A stretch of DNA of 25,600 nt from positions 1 through 25,600 of the forward strand of contig CAMYVT010000020.1 of the NCBI GenBank assembly GCA_947302515.1, written 5' to 3'. Position numbers and translations under genes: made by a program. This DNA is from an uncultured Caryophanales bacterium (lineage in GTDB: Bacteria > Bacillota_I > Bacilli_A > RF39 > UBA660). Shown here piece by piece: positions 1-8,452 of this stretch (position 1 is its first letter; each line of letters begins with the position of its first letter). The notes beneath the pieces are model-generated. The model saw only the letters and a list, made by a program, of their open reading frames with translations. It did no database searches and was not told the origin of the DNA.

Positions 1-2063
1 CCTAATTCATCAAATAGAATTAAACTTTTTTCTGTTGCTTCTTGTAGAGCATAATTTGCTTCTTTCATTTCTACCATAAATGTAGATTCTCCTGAAACTA
101 AATCATCTGATGCACCAATTCTAGTAAATATCTTATCAAATATTGGCATAGTTGCTTCTTTACATGGTACAAAACATCCTATTTGAGCCATTATTACAGT
201 GATAGCACATTGTCTCATATAAGTTGATTTTCCTGCCATATTAGGACCAGTTATTAATAAAATATTAGTAGTTTTATCCATTACTATATCATTTGGAATA
301 TACTTATCTTTCATTACTTGCTCTACTACTGGATGACGACAATCAATTAATCTAATTGTCTTATCATTGGTAAGTTTTGGTCTAACATACTTATAATTAT
401 CACTTACTATAGAGAATGATTGTAGCATATCTACTTCGCTTATTACTTTAGCAGTTTTTTGTAGTGAAGCAGAATATCTTTTTACCACTTCTCTTATATC
501 CATAAATAATTTATATTCTAAAGATATTATTTTTTCTTCTGCTCCTAAAATAATATTTTCTTTTTCTTTTAGAATTGGTGTAATAAATCTTTCACAATTA
601 GCAAGAGTTTGTTTTCTCTCATAACCATATTCTTCTTTTATTAAATTGCATTGTCCTTTAGATACTTCTATATAGTATCCAAATACTTTATTAAATCCTA
701 CTTTTAGATTCTTAATACCAGTTCGCATCTTTTCATCTTTTTCCATTTCAAGAATAAAGTCTTTTGAACCACTACTAATCTTCTTTAATTCATCTAATTC
801 TTCATTATATCCTTCTTTTATTAGTCCACCTTCATGAAGAGTAAATGGTGCATCTTCATTAATAGAATTTTCTAATAAAAAATATAATTCTTCAAATGTT
901 TCTATTTTTTTATCATATTTTAATTCTTGTAATATTTCTTTTATTTTAGGCAATACTGATACAGAGTTTTTTAATTGTATTAAATCTTTTGCATTTAAAT
1001 TACCATAAGTAATCCTACCTACTAATCTTTCTAAATCATATACTTTTTCTAATGAAGTTATTAAATCATCTCTTAGAATAAATTCTGTGCTTAGAAGAGA
1101 TACTAGATCATATCTTCTTTCTAATTCTTTTTTATCTGTTAATGGATTTAAAATACTATACTTTAAAAATCTACTTCCCATAGCAGTTTTACATTTATCA
1201 AGCAACCATAACAAGCTATATTGTCTTTCTCTACTACGTATTGTTTCTACTAATTCAAGATTTTTTTTAGTATTAACATCAAACTCTAAATATGTAGAAG
1301 ATTTAATAATACTACATGATTGAAGATGATGTAAATCTCCCTTTTTATTATCTAGGACATAATTTAATAAATGTTTTAGAGTTTTTACTAAACGTATATC
1401 TTCTATATTCCTATAAATATATTCGTAATCTTTTCCTTCATATTCATCTTTTGTAATAGTTACTAATACTTCATAAGTACTTCTTAGAATTTCTACTATT
1501 TCTCTATCAATAGTATCATTTACTATTACCTCTTTAAAATTATTTCTAGTTATCTCTTTAATAACTTTGTCTTTATCACCTTCAATAAGTGTTGCATATA
1601 CTTCTCCTGTTGAAATATCTGCATAACTTATTCCAAAACAATAATTAAAATCATAAATGTTTGCTATATAATTATTATCTTTTGAGTCTATACTTTCATC
1701 TAATCTAGTACCTTTAGTTATTACTTGTATAACATCTCTTTTTACCATACCTTTTGTTTCTTTAGGATCTTCTAATTGTTCACAAATTGCTACTTTATAT
1801 CCTTTATCTATTAATTCATCAACATAAGAAACATAAGCATGATGAGGTATTCCACACATTGGTACTCTTTCGTCTAATCCAGCTTGTTTTCCTGTTAGAG
1901 TTAATTCAAGTACTTTAGAAGCTAAAATAGCATCATCAAAAAACATTTCGTAAAAGTCTCCTAAACGAAAGAAAATAATAGTATCTTCATACTTATCTTT
2001 TATATCCATATATTGTTGCATCATAGGACTTAGTTTAGTACGATCTACTTCGCTTCTTTTCAT
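1..2063 (-). CDS. mutS: DNA mismatch repair ATPase MutS (C-terminus cut by window edge)
   Basis: MutS binds mismatched or looped DNA and uses ATP to recruit MutL and start repair. About 687 codons are visible without a frameshift, beginning at ATG 2063 behind an AGGTGG ribosome site. The N-terminus carries the mismatch-reading motif GDFYEMF, followed by the connector, lever and clamp regions. The Walker A motif GPNMAGKST lies near residue 604. The reading frame ends inside Walker B (SLILFDELG) at the window edge, so only the end of the ATPase and the helix-turn-helix dimer region are missing. In many Firmicutes mutL follows mutS; that would be outside this window. An extended -10 element sits just upstream of the start. 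Confidence 0.97.
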   Translation of the reverse strand, partial: MKRSEVDRTKLSPMMQQYMDIKDKYEDTIIFFRLGDFYEMFFDDAILASKVLELTLTGKQAGLDERVPMCGIPHHAYVSYVDELIDKGYKVAICEQLEDPKETKGMVKRDVIQVITKGTRLDESIDSKDNNYIANIYDFNYCFGISYADISTGEVYATLIEGDKDKVIKEITRNNFKEVIVNDTIDREIVEILRSTYEVLVTITKDEYEGKDYEYIYRNIEDIRLVKTLKHLLNYVLDNKKGDLHHLQSCSIIKSSTYLEFDVNTKKNLELVETIRSRERQYSLLWLLDKCKTAMGSRFLKYSILNPLTDKKELERRYDLVSLLSTEFILRDDLITSLEKVYDLERLVGRITYGNLNAKDLIQLKNSVSVLPKIKEILQELKYDKKIETFEELYFLLENSINEDAPFTLHEGGLIKEGYNEELDELKKISSGSKDFILEMEKDEKMRTGIKNLKVGFNKVFGYYIEVSKGQCNLIKEEYGYERKQTLANCERFITPILKEKENIILGAEEKIISLEYKLFMDIREVVKRYSASLQKTAKVISEVDMLQSFSIVSDNYKYVRPKLTNDKTIRLIDCRHPVVEQVMKDKYIPNDIVMDKTTNILLITGPNMAGKSTYMRQCAITVIMAQIGCFVPCKEATMPIFDKIFTRIGASDDLVSGESTFMVEMKEANYALQEATEKSLILFDEL

Positions 2064-2080
2064 ATAAACCACCTGTTTTT

Positions 2081-2089
2081 ATTATACCA
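2081..2089 (-). promoter_or_regulatory. Extended -10 promoter of mutS
   Basis: The minus strand reads TGGTATAAT, matching the extended -10 consensus TGnTATAAT, and ends 17 bases before the mutS start codon. No convincing -35 is seen. The predicted leader is very short. Confidence 0.55.
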
Positions 2090-2090
2090 T

Positions 2091-2123
2091 AAAAAACTAT
2101 CTTTTATTTCTAAAAGATAGTTT
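2091..2123 (-). terminator. Intrinsic terminator after the TPM-domain gene
   Basis: A perfect 13-bp stem (2094-2106 with 2111-2123) and a 4-base loop are followed on the minus strand by a run of T residues at 2096-2091. It lies directly after the stop codon at 2131 and ends next to the mutS -10 element. Confidence 0.8.
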
Positions 2124-2130
2124 GATATTA

Positions 2131-2985
2131 TTATTTTTTTCTATATTTTAATTTTAATTTTCTTTCTTTTTTTACTTGATGTTTCTTAATTCTTTTTACT
2201 TTTCTTTCTTTTAATGATTTATACCTACTAATTGATGAGAAAAATGCTATAAATTCACTTGCCAATACTAAGAGAATATATGTTGGTTTTAGTAAATATG
2301 CTAAAGATAATAAGAATATATTAAATATTATTATACTTCCTAATTCTATTGTTTCAGCTATATCTCTTATCATTTTATTACGATACATTAAATAATATTT
2401 AACAAATCTGCCACCTATAAGGAATCCTACCCAAATCATTATTATCATAATAATATGAGAATATTTAGTTAAAAAATCTAATTTTTCTACTATATACATT
2501 GATGAAGCATCTATTCCATATTGATCACAAATATATTTATATAATGCATTATAACCATTCATAATACCATCATTATATTCATATCTTTCTAAATATGGCA
2601 TAAAATACTTTTTAATATAATTACTTAATGTTTTATTATCTATTTTTGTACTTAAAGTTTCTCCTGCTACTATTCTAATTTGACCGTCTTCTTTTGAATA
2701 TAATATTAATAAACCTTCCTTATTAATTTTATATTCTTTATATACATCATTAGTATAATCTTCTATATCTATACCTTCAAGATTATCTACTGTTACTACA
2801 TAGTAATCTATTTGTTTTACTTTATATAAAAAGCTTGAATATTTTATTATATATTCTTCTGATTCTTCAGTTAAAACATTTGCTTGATCAGTAACATATT
2901 CTTTATCTGATTTAGGTACTATAGCATTTATTTGTAATGGGATTAAAAATATAATTAATAATATAATTATTATTTTATTTTTCAT
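2131..2985 (-). CDS. Exported TPM-domain (YgcG/DUF477-like) membrane protein
   Basis: This 284-residue protein begins with a signal peptide (residues 1-21, hydrophobic core IIIILLIIFLI, likely cleavage after INA). Residues about 25-155 match the TPM fold by their YVTDQANVLTEE start and the later GILI-type strand with IRIVAGETL. Three hydrophobic segments follow at about 174-196, 213-233 and 234-254, and the tail is strongly basic and therefore probably cytoplasmic. TPM domains are extracytoplasmic; some are reported as phosphatases or photosystem assembly factors, but in Firmicutes the role is mostly unknown. The start is supported by AAGGTGAG upstream and an extended -10 at 3002-3010. It appears to be a single-gene unit ending in the terminator at 2091-2123. 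Confidence 0.8.
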   Translation of the reverse strand: MKNKIIIILLIIFLIPLQINAIVPKSDKEYVTDQANVLTEESEEYIIKYSSFLYKVKQIDYYVVTVDNLEGIDIEDYTNDVYKEYKINKEGLLILYSKEDGQIRIVAGETLSTKIDNKTLSNYIKKYFMPYLERYEYNDGIMNGYNALYKYICDQYGIDASSMYIVEKLDFLTKYSHIIMIIMIWVGFLIGGRFVKYYLMYRNKMIRDIAETIELGSIIIFNIFLLSLAYLLKPTYILLVLASEFIAFFSSISRYKSLKERKVKRIKKHQVKKERKLKLKYRKK

Positions 2986-3001
2986 AGTCTCACCTTATTT
3001 T

Positions 3002-3010
3002 ATTTTATCA
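3002..3010 (-). promoter_or_regulatory. Extended -10 promoter of the TPM-domain gene
   Basis: The minus strand reads TGATAAAAT (TGn plus TAAAAT), 16 bases before the start at 2985. The -35 region is AT-rich without a clear match. Confidence 0.45.
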
Positions 3011-3046
3011 TATTTATTATTTAATTAATAATATCTATTTTTCTTT

Positions 3047-3108
3047 TTGACAAATAATGTAAATACTTTTTATTTAATTATAAAATATACTTGTATTTTT
3101 GATAAAAT
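3047..3108 (+). promoter_or_regulatory. Candidate promoter(s) of the SDR gene
   Basis: TTGACA at 3047-3052 lies 18 bases before TATTTA at 3071-3076. Closer to the gene, TGATAAAAT at 3100-3108 is an extended -10 like those of neighbouring genes. Either or both may be used. Confidence 0.4.
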
Positions 3109-3128
3109 ATAATTGGGTGTGTGATATT

Positions 3129-4082
3129 ATGGAGAATCATTTTTATAAAGATAAAGTCTGTGTAGTTACAGGGGCTGCTTCTGGTATCGGACTAGCTACT
3201 GTTAAGAAATTAATAGAAGAAGAAGCAATAGTATATGCTATTGATTGTAATCCTGTTAATATATATGGAGTAATTACATTAGATTGTGATTTAAGCGATA
3301 AAGAAAGTATAGATGATGTTTTTTTAAATATACCTGATGAAATTGATTCTTTCTTTGGAGTTGCTGGTGTATCTGGCGCTAAAAATGATTATTACACAAC
3401 TTTTACTATTAATTTTATTGCAAATAAATATATTACTGATGAATATTTATCAAAAAGAATGAAAAATAATGGATCTATTTGTTATGTTACTTCAGTTGCA
3501 GGTAATTATTGGGACAAGTATTCTAGTGAATTTAAAAATATTGTTAAAGCTACATCATGGGATAAAATGATTGATTTGTTACATAAAAAAGCTGAACAAG
3601 ATACTGTTGGTATTATGGCATACCCATTATCTAAAAGAGCATTAAATTATTATATGGCAGAAAAAGCAATAGAGTTTGGAGATCGAGGGATACGTGTTAA
3701 TGCTTTACTTCCTGCATCTACTGATACAGGGATGATTGAGGAGTTTAAAGTAGAAGCTGGAGGATATGACGAATTAATTAATCAAACTGGAGTTGCCCAA
3801 AGATTAGCTGTTCCTGCTGAAATTGCTAATCCTCTACTCTTTTTAAATAATAGTGAACTTGCAAGTTTTATTTCGGGAATTTGTCTTACTGTAGATTTTG
3901 GTAATGATGCAATGATCAAGTTAGGTAAGAAAAGAGATAGACTTGATATGAAGGTTGGAAGTAAATTATTTAATATGGGATTTATTCAAAATCAATTTAA
4001 AAAACAATTAGAACCTCTTAATCAAGAAGAAAAAGAAGAACCGGATGTTATATATGATGATGATGGTATCGAAATATTATAA
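3129..4082 (+). CDS. Short-chain dehydrogenase/reductase, 3-alpha-hydroxysteroid dehydrogenase-like
   Basis: Classical SDR oxidoreductase, 317 residues from ATG 3129. An upstream in-frame TTG at 3099 is possible but overlaps the promoter, while GGGTG precedes the ATG. The Rossmann motif TGAASGIG is at residues 14-21. Asp39 ends strand beta-2 (VYAID), suggesting NAD(H) over NADP(H). The catalytic triad is Ser122, Tyr165 and Lys169 (YPLSK). An insertion at about residues 125-160, between Ser and Tyr, and the overall pattern resemble 3-alpha-hydroxysteroid dehydrogenase/carbonyl reductase. About 55 residues after the SDR fold form an unusual charged tail ending in EEPDVIYDDDGIEIL. The substrate cannot be read from the sequence; a steroid or bile acid, or another alcohol, is possible. 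It is a lone plus-strand gene among minus-strand units. Confidence 0.85.
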   Translation: MENHFYKDKVCVVTGAASGIGLATVKKLIEEEAIVYAIDCNPVNIYGVITLDCDLSDKESIDDVFLNIPDEIDSFFGVAGVSGAKNDYYTTFTINFIANKYITDEYLSKRMKNNGSICYVTSVAGNYWDKYSSEFKNIVKATSWDKMIDLLHKKAEQDTVGIMAYPLSKRALNYYMAEKAIEFGDRGIRVNALLPASTDTGMIEEFKVEAGGYDELINQTGVAQRLAVPAEIANPLLFLNNSELASFISGICLTVDFGNDAMIKLGKKRDRLDMKVGSKLFNMGFIQNQFKKQLEPLNQEEKEEPDVIYDDDGIEIL

Positions 4083-4107
4083 AAACGTAGTATAAACTAC
4101 GTTTTTT
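4082..4107 (+). terminator. Intrinsic terminator of the SDR gene
   Basis: Stem AAAACGTAG (4082-4090) pairs with CTACGTTTT (4097-4105) around a 6-base loop, followed by T residues. It begins at the last base of the stop codon. Confidence 0.85.
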
Positions 4108-4115
4108 ATTTTGAC

Positions 4116-4156
4116 AAAAAAGAAGAGCAATTAATGTTAACCTATTAAAGCTCCTC
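4116..4156 (-). terminator. Intrinsic terminator of the TM2 gene
   Basis: On the minus strand GAGGAGC (4156-4150) pairs with GCTCTTC (4128-4122) with one G-U pair, and an inner TTAAT/ATTAA helix extends it. Six T residues follow at 4121-4116. It faces the SDR terminator in the convergent gap. Confidence 0.75.
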
Positions 4157-4206
4157 ATGATTTAATTATACCACATTTTGCAATTTTTTGCAAGTTTTTG
4201 GCTGTT

Positions 4207-4542
4207 TTAGTCTACTAATGGATTACCATCAGCATCAGTATTTATGCTTCCTGTAAGGATTAAAATACCTTCAATTAATCCCCATAATGCTCCAATTCCA
4301 CATGTAACTATTGTTACAATAATTTGAGCAACTCCTCTACCAGTATTTCCTAAATAGAAATTATGAATTCCCCATCCTCCTAAGAAAATACCTAATAGTC
4401 CAGCAACTAATTTAGATTTACCAGTTTGTGCTGGTGCTCCTGCTACAGGTGCAGCTTGAGCATTTTGTGCAGCTCCACAACTAGGACAGAATTGTTGATT
4501 ATCTTCCATTTGAGTACCACAACTTATACAAAATTTTGCCAT
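4207..4542 (-). CDS. Zinc-ribbon plus TM2-domain membrane protein
   Basis: This 111-residue protein has two parts. An N-terminal zinc ribbon has the ligands Cys5-x2-Cys8 and Cys19-x2-Cys22 (CISCG and CPSCG). After an Ala/Pro-rich linker comes a TM2 domain: two hydrophobic helices at about 44-64 and 71-97, joined by the GGWGIHNFYLGNTGRG turn that defines the family. The architecture is common in Firmicutes, but the function is unknown. The start follows AAAGGAG. It lies 54 bp after the ABC exporter genes with no terminator between, so read-through is likely, and it also has its own extended -10 (TGTTAAAAT). Confidence 0.88.
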   Translation of the reverse strand: MAKFCISCGTQMEDNQQFCPSCGAAQNAQAAPVAGAPAQTGKSKLVAGLLGIFLGGWGIHNFYLGNTGRGVAQIIVTIVTCGIGALWGLIEGILILTGSINTDADGNPLVD

Positions 4543-4561
4543 ATTATCACTCCTTTACTCT

Positions 4562-4570
4562 ATTTTAACA
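4562..4570 (-). promoter_or_regulatory. Extended -10 promoter of the TM2 gene
   Basis: TGTTAAAAT on the minus strand lies 19 bases before the start codon at 4542; no clear -35 is seen. Confidence 0.4.
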
Positions 4571-4596
4571 TAATATTTATTATTTTGTATTATTTT

Positions 4597-6684
4597 TTAT
4601 TTTTGAAATTGAGAATTGTACAATTCAGCATAGAAACCATTCTTTTTAAGTAATTCTTCATGTGTCCCCTGCTCTACTATATTACCTTCATTCATAACCA
4701 ATATTAAATTGGCATTTTTAATAGTAGATAATCTATGGGCTATAATAAATGATGTTCTACCTTCAGTTAATTTATCCATAGCTTGTTGAACTAATTCTTC
4801 AGTTCTTGTATCTACATTTGATGTTGCTTCATCAAGTATTAAAAATGGTTCATCTTCTACCATACCTCTAGCTATTGTAAGTAGCTGTTTTTGTCCAGAT
4901 GAAATACTATCATTATCTCCTACCATTGAGTTTAATCCTCTTGGAAGAGTTTTAATAAAATGATCTACTCCTACTATCTTACATATTTTCCATAATTCTT
5001 CATCTGAAACATCTCTTCTATTAAATTTTAAATTATCTCTAATAGTACCTTCAAATAACCATGTGTCCTGTAATACCATAATGAATAAATTATGAATATT
5101 CTCTCTTGATAAATTCTTAATAGATTTACCATCTATTAATATATCTCCATCATTTATATCATAAAATTTCATTAATAAGTTAACCATTGTAGTTTTACCT
5201 GCTCCGGTTGGCCCTACTATAGCTATTTTTTCTCCAGCTTTTACTGAAGCGCTAAAGTTTTTAATAATAGTTTTATTATCATTATAACCAAACTTTACAT
5301 TTTTAAATTCAATATTACCTTTGGCATCTTTTTTATCTATTTTTTCTTTAATATGAGATTCATCAGACATCTCTTCTTCATCAACAAATTCAAAGACACG
5401 TTCTGCTGCTGCGGCAACTGATTGCATTGTAGTAGCAGCTCCAGCTATTCTTGATAATGGATTAGTAAATAATCTTACATAAATCATAAAGGCAACGATT
5501 GTTCCAAAAGAAGTTTTACCATTCATTACAAGCAAGGCTCCAACAACACATACAGCAACATATCCAAAATTACCTATAAAGTTCATTATTGGTTGCATTA
5601 TTCCAGATAAAAATTGACTCTTTAAATTACAATTATATAGATTATTGTTTATTCTATCAAATTCTTTTAAAGCATTTTCTTCTCCATTATATGCTTTTAC
5701 TACATTATGTCCTGAGAATATTTCTTCTATATGACCATTTAAATCTCCTAATTGTTTTTGTCTTTCTACAAAGTATTTTTGAGATTTTTTTAGTAAGAAG
5801 AATGATATTGCAAAGCCAATTATACTTGATAGTATCGCCGTAAATGCCATTATCCAGTTAGTTACAAACATCATAACAATTGATCCTAAGAATAAGGTTA
5901 CATTTGTTATAAGTGATGTTATAGTATCACTCATATTAATTCCAATAGTATCTACATCATTTGTAACTCTTGATAAGACATCTCCAGTTTCATGGCTATC
6001 AAAGTATTTTAATGGTAATTTATTTATCTTTTGACTAATACTTTTTCTAAGTCGTTTTGAATAACCTATACCTACATAAGCCATTAATAATCCTTCTATA
6101 TATGCAAATATAGAGTTTAATAGATAAATAATTGCTAGAATTAATGATCTATGTTTTAATTCATTCATATCTAGTTTTGGTTCTATTAATTTTTTAATAG
6201 AATCAGGCATTTTATCTAATTTTACTAATAATTCTTCAGTAACCATATCATCATTTATAGTATTTGTTATTTCAATAAATTCTATTTGATCTGCTACTGA
6301 TATTTCTACATTATCTATAGTTATTGGTTTTAAAAGAATTGTTTTTTCTTGAGTAGTAAGATTGTTAAATTCTTCTATTAACTCTTTTGAATCATTTTTA
6401 TTAATTTCTTTTTTCTTATAAATACTATAATTTACTATAGCATTTTCATATATTTCTTCTGAAATTTTTTGAATATTTTCAGTATTTGGTTTTAAACCTT
6501 CAGTTATTACATCAGTAACATCTGCAAGTTTATTTGGTGCAATTGTTGATAGTAACGCTGCTAGTATTGATAATACTCCAGCTATTATTAATATATATCT
6601 CCACGCATCTAAATTTTTAAATAGTCTTAGTAATGTTCCTTTAAAATCTTTTACTTTTTCAGGAGCTTGATCATGTCTAGGCAT
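4597..6684 (-). CDS. Heterodimeric ABC exporter subunit, catalytic NBD, with large extracytoplasmic insertion
   Basis: Half-transporter of 695 residues: six-helix exporter membrane domain, then nucleotide-binding domain. TM1 (about 29-49) and TM2 (about 181-203) are separated by some 130 hydrophilic residues, an unusually large external loop seen in some LmrD/YheH-type subunits. The NBD has Walker A GPTGAGKTT (491-499), Walker B with catalytic Glu619 (FLILDEATS) and switch His650 (IIAHR). The signature is altered to ISSGQ (594-598) instead of LSGGQ. Its ATG overlaps the end of the partner gene by 8 bp (6677-6684) and follows AGGAGG, indicating translational coupling. Paired with the degenerate partner it should form one competent and one degenerate ATP site, as in TM287/288, LmrCD and BmrCD. 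Exported substrate unknown; drugs or lipids are plausible. Confidence 0.93.
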   Translation of the reverse strand: MPRHDQAPEKVKDFKGTLLRLFKNLDAWRYILIIAGVLSILAALLSTIAPNKLADVTDVITEGLKPNTENIQKISEEIYENAIVNYSIYKKKEINKNDSKELIEEFNNLTTQEKTILLKPITIDNVEISVADQIEFIEITNTINDDMVTEELLVKLDKMPDSIKKLIEPKLDMNELKHRSLILAIIYLLNSIFAYIEGLLMAYVGIGYSKRLRKSISQKINKLPLKYFDSHETGDVLSRVTNDVDTIGINMSDTITSLITNVTLFLGSIVMMFVTNWIMAFTAILSSIIGFAISFFLLKKSQKYFVERQKQLGDLNGHIEEIFSGHNVVKAYNGEENALKEFDRINNNLYNCNLKSQFLSGIMQPIMNFIGNFGYVAVCVVGALLVMNGKTSFGTIVAFMIYVRLFTNPLSRIAGAATTMQSVAAAAERVFEFVDEEEMSDESHIKEKIDKKDAKGNIEFKNVKFGYNDNKTIIKNFSASVKAGEKIAIVGPTGAGKTTMVNLLMKFYDINDGDILIDGKSIKNLSRENIHNLFIMVLQDTWLFEGTIRDNLKFNRRDVSDEELWKICKIVGVDHFIKTLPRGLNSMVGDNDSISSGQKQLLTIARGMVEDEPFLILDEATSNVDTRTEELVQQAMDKLTEGRTSFIIAHRLSTIKNANLILVMNEGNIVEQGTHEELLKKNGFYAELYNSQFQK

Positions 6685-8437
6685 TGTTCAATTCCTCCTC
6701 ACTTAGTTGAGATAAAGCAATCTCCTTATATATATCACAATTTTTTAGTAATTCTTTATGTGTTCCAATACCAACACATTCTCCTTTATCTAAGACTATT
6801 ATTTTATCTGCATTCATAATTGTACCAATTCTTTGGGCAACTATCATATTAGTTGCTTCTTTTGTATATTTCTTTAATTCTTTCCTAAGTTTAGCATCTG
6901 TTTGATAATCTAATGCACTAAATGAATCATCAAATATATATATTTCTGGATCTCTAGCTATTGCTCTAGCAATTGATAATCTTTGTTTTTGACCACCACT
7001 TACATTAGTTCCTCCACGAGCAATATGTGATTTATAATTTTTATCCATTTTCTCAACAAAATCCTTTGCTTGAGCTACTTTCACCGCTTCTTTAATCTTA
7101 TCTAATGTAGGTTTACCTTTACCATTATCACCATAGGCTATGTTTTCTTCTACTGTTCCAGTAAACATTACTGCTGTTTGAGGAATATAACCAATACGAT
7201 TATTTAATTCTTTTAAGTCATATTCTTTTACGTTAACTCCATCAACAAATACTTCTCCTTCAGTTGCATCATAAAATCTAGGAATTAAATTAATTAGTGT
7301 TGATTTGCCACTACCAGTTGAACCTATAAAAGCAACTGTTTCTCCTTGATCTGCTTTAAAAGATATATGTTTTAATAGATATTCATCAGCATCAGGATAT
7401 TTAAAACTAACATCTTTAAACTCTACTGTACCCTTTTCTATGGTACTTCCTTTAAAAGTACCTGAGTTAATAGATACTTCACTATCTAATACTTCATTAA
7501 TACGTCTGGCTGATACTTGAGCTCTAGGAAGTATCATAAAGATAAATGTAAGCATTAAGAATGAAATAATAACTTGCATACCATAACTTGAGAATACTAC
7601 CATATTACTAAACATAGTAATTTTATCCATCATTCCACTTCTAATTATTATATATGCTCCTACAAAATAAATACCCAAATGCTGGAAATGCATAACAAAA
7701 TTCATAATAGGATCCATTAAAGCAAATGTTTTAGTAATAGTTAAATGTATACCTGTTAATTCATCATTTACTTTGTTGAATCTCTTTTCAGCATGCTTTT
7801 CAGCATTAAAAGCATGTATTACTCTAATACCTGTAATGTGTTCTCTTGTTACTCCGTTAATCTTATCTGTAAGTTTTTGAATTATTTCAAATCTCGGAGA
7901 TACAATACTAATTATTGTTAAGTTAGTTATTACTATAATTAAAACTCCTGCTCCTGTTATTAAACTTAATTCTCCACTCTTACCAATTATTTTACATAAA
8001 GCCCATACTGCCATGATAGGTGCTTTTGAAAGTAAAGGTAATCCCATACTTAGTAGTGTTTCTATTTGAGTTACATCATTTGTTGTTCTAGTTATTAAAC
8101 TACTTGTTTGAAATTTCTTTATCTCAGTAATACCAAAATCTTCAACTTTACTAAATATATTTCTTCTAACAGTTCTAGAAAATCTAGCTGAAAGTAATGA
8201 AGTTAAAAATCTTACTATTACTGTACATATTAAACTAACTACAGCACAAATCATCATATAGAATCCTGCTTGTAATATTTCAGACATTGTACTATCTTCT
8301 GTTTGTACTAAAACAGTTATTTCACTCATATATTCAGGTAATTTTAAATCTAAATATACAGAAAAAACTACTAGAACAACAACTGCTAATAGTATTGATA
8401 TATCTTTCTTTTCTAAATTTTTTAATATTTTTATCAT
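6677..8437 (-). CDS. Heterodimeric ABC exporter subunit, degenerate NBD
   Basis: Half-transporter of 586 residues, with a six-helix membrane domain (first helix about 14-31) and an NBD. Walker A GSTGSGKST (372-380) and signature VSGGQ (479-483) are intact. The catalytic Glu after Walker B is replaced by Asp504 (IYIFDDSFS), and the switch His is replaced by Gln535 (IVAQR). These are the classic marks of the non-hydrolysing half of heterodimeric exporters; the partner at 4597-6684 has the complementary altered signature. The start follows GAGGG and lies 15 bp after the patatin gene, so lipase and exporter are probably one operon. Pairing of the two subunits is inferred from gene overlap and complementary degeneracy. 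Confidence 0.94.
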   Translation of the reverse strand: MIKILKNLEKKDISILLAVVVLVVFSVYLDLKLPEYMSEITVLVQTEDSTMSEILQAGFYMMICAVVSLICTVIVRFLTSLLSARFSRTVRRNIFSKVEDFGITEIKKFQTSSLITRTTNDVTQIETLLSMGLPLLSKAPIMAVWALCKIIGKSGELSLITGAGVLIIVITNLTIISIVSPRFEIIQKLTDKINGVTREHITGIRVIHAFNAEKHAEKRFNKVNDELTGIHLTITKTFALMDPIMNFVMHFQHLGIYFVGAYIIIRSGMMDKITMFSNMVVFSSYGMQVIISFLMLTFIFMILPRAQVSARRINEVLDSEVSINSGTFKGSTIEKGTVEFKDVSFKYPDADEYLLKHISFKADQGETVAFIGSTGSGKSTLINLIPRFYDATEGEVFVDGVNVKEYDLKELNNRIGYIPQTAVMFTGTVEENIAYGDNGKGKPTLDKIKEAVKVAQAKDFVEKMDKNYKSHIARGGTNVSGGQKQRLSIARAIARDPEIYIFDDSFSALDYQTDAKLRKELKKYTKEATNMIVAQRIGTIMNADKIIVLDKGECVGIGTHKELLKNCDIYKEIALSQLSEEELNNA

Positions 8438-8452
8438 TATGTCCCTCTTTCT

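Noticed and set aside
1087..1323. A 78-codon plus-strand frame inside the mutS region
   Set aside because: Antisense to well-conserved MutS coding sequence; no ribosome site and no recognisable protein features.
4174..4200. TTGCAA repeats in the gap before the TM2 gene's end
   Set aside because: Short, AT-rich and self-palindromic; no T tract or partner sequence supports a function.
4426..4653. A 75-codon plus-strand frame across the TM2 gene
   Set aside because: Antisense to the zinc-ribbon coding region; no ribosome site.
5589..5843. An 84-codon plus-strand frame within the ABC exporter gene
   Set aside because: Complementary-strand shadow of the exporter; composition is typical of antisense AT-rich frames.
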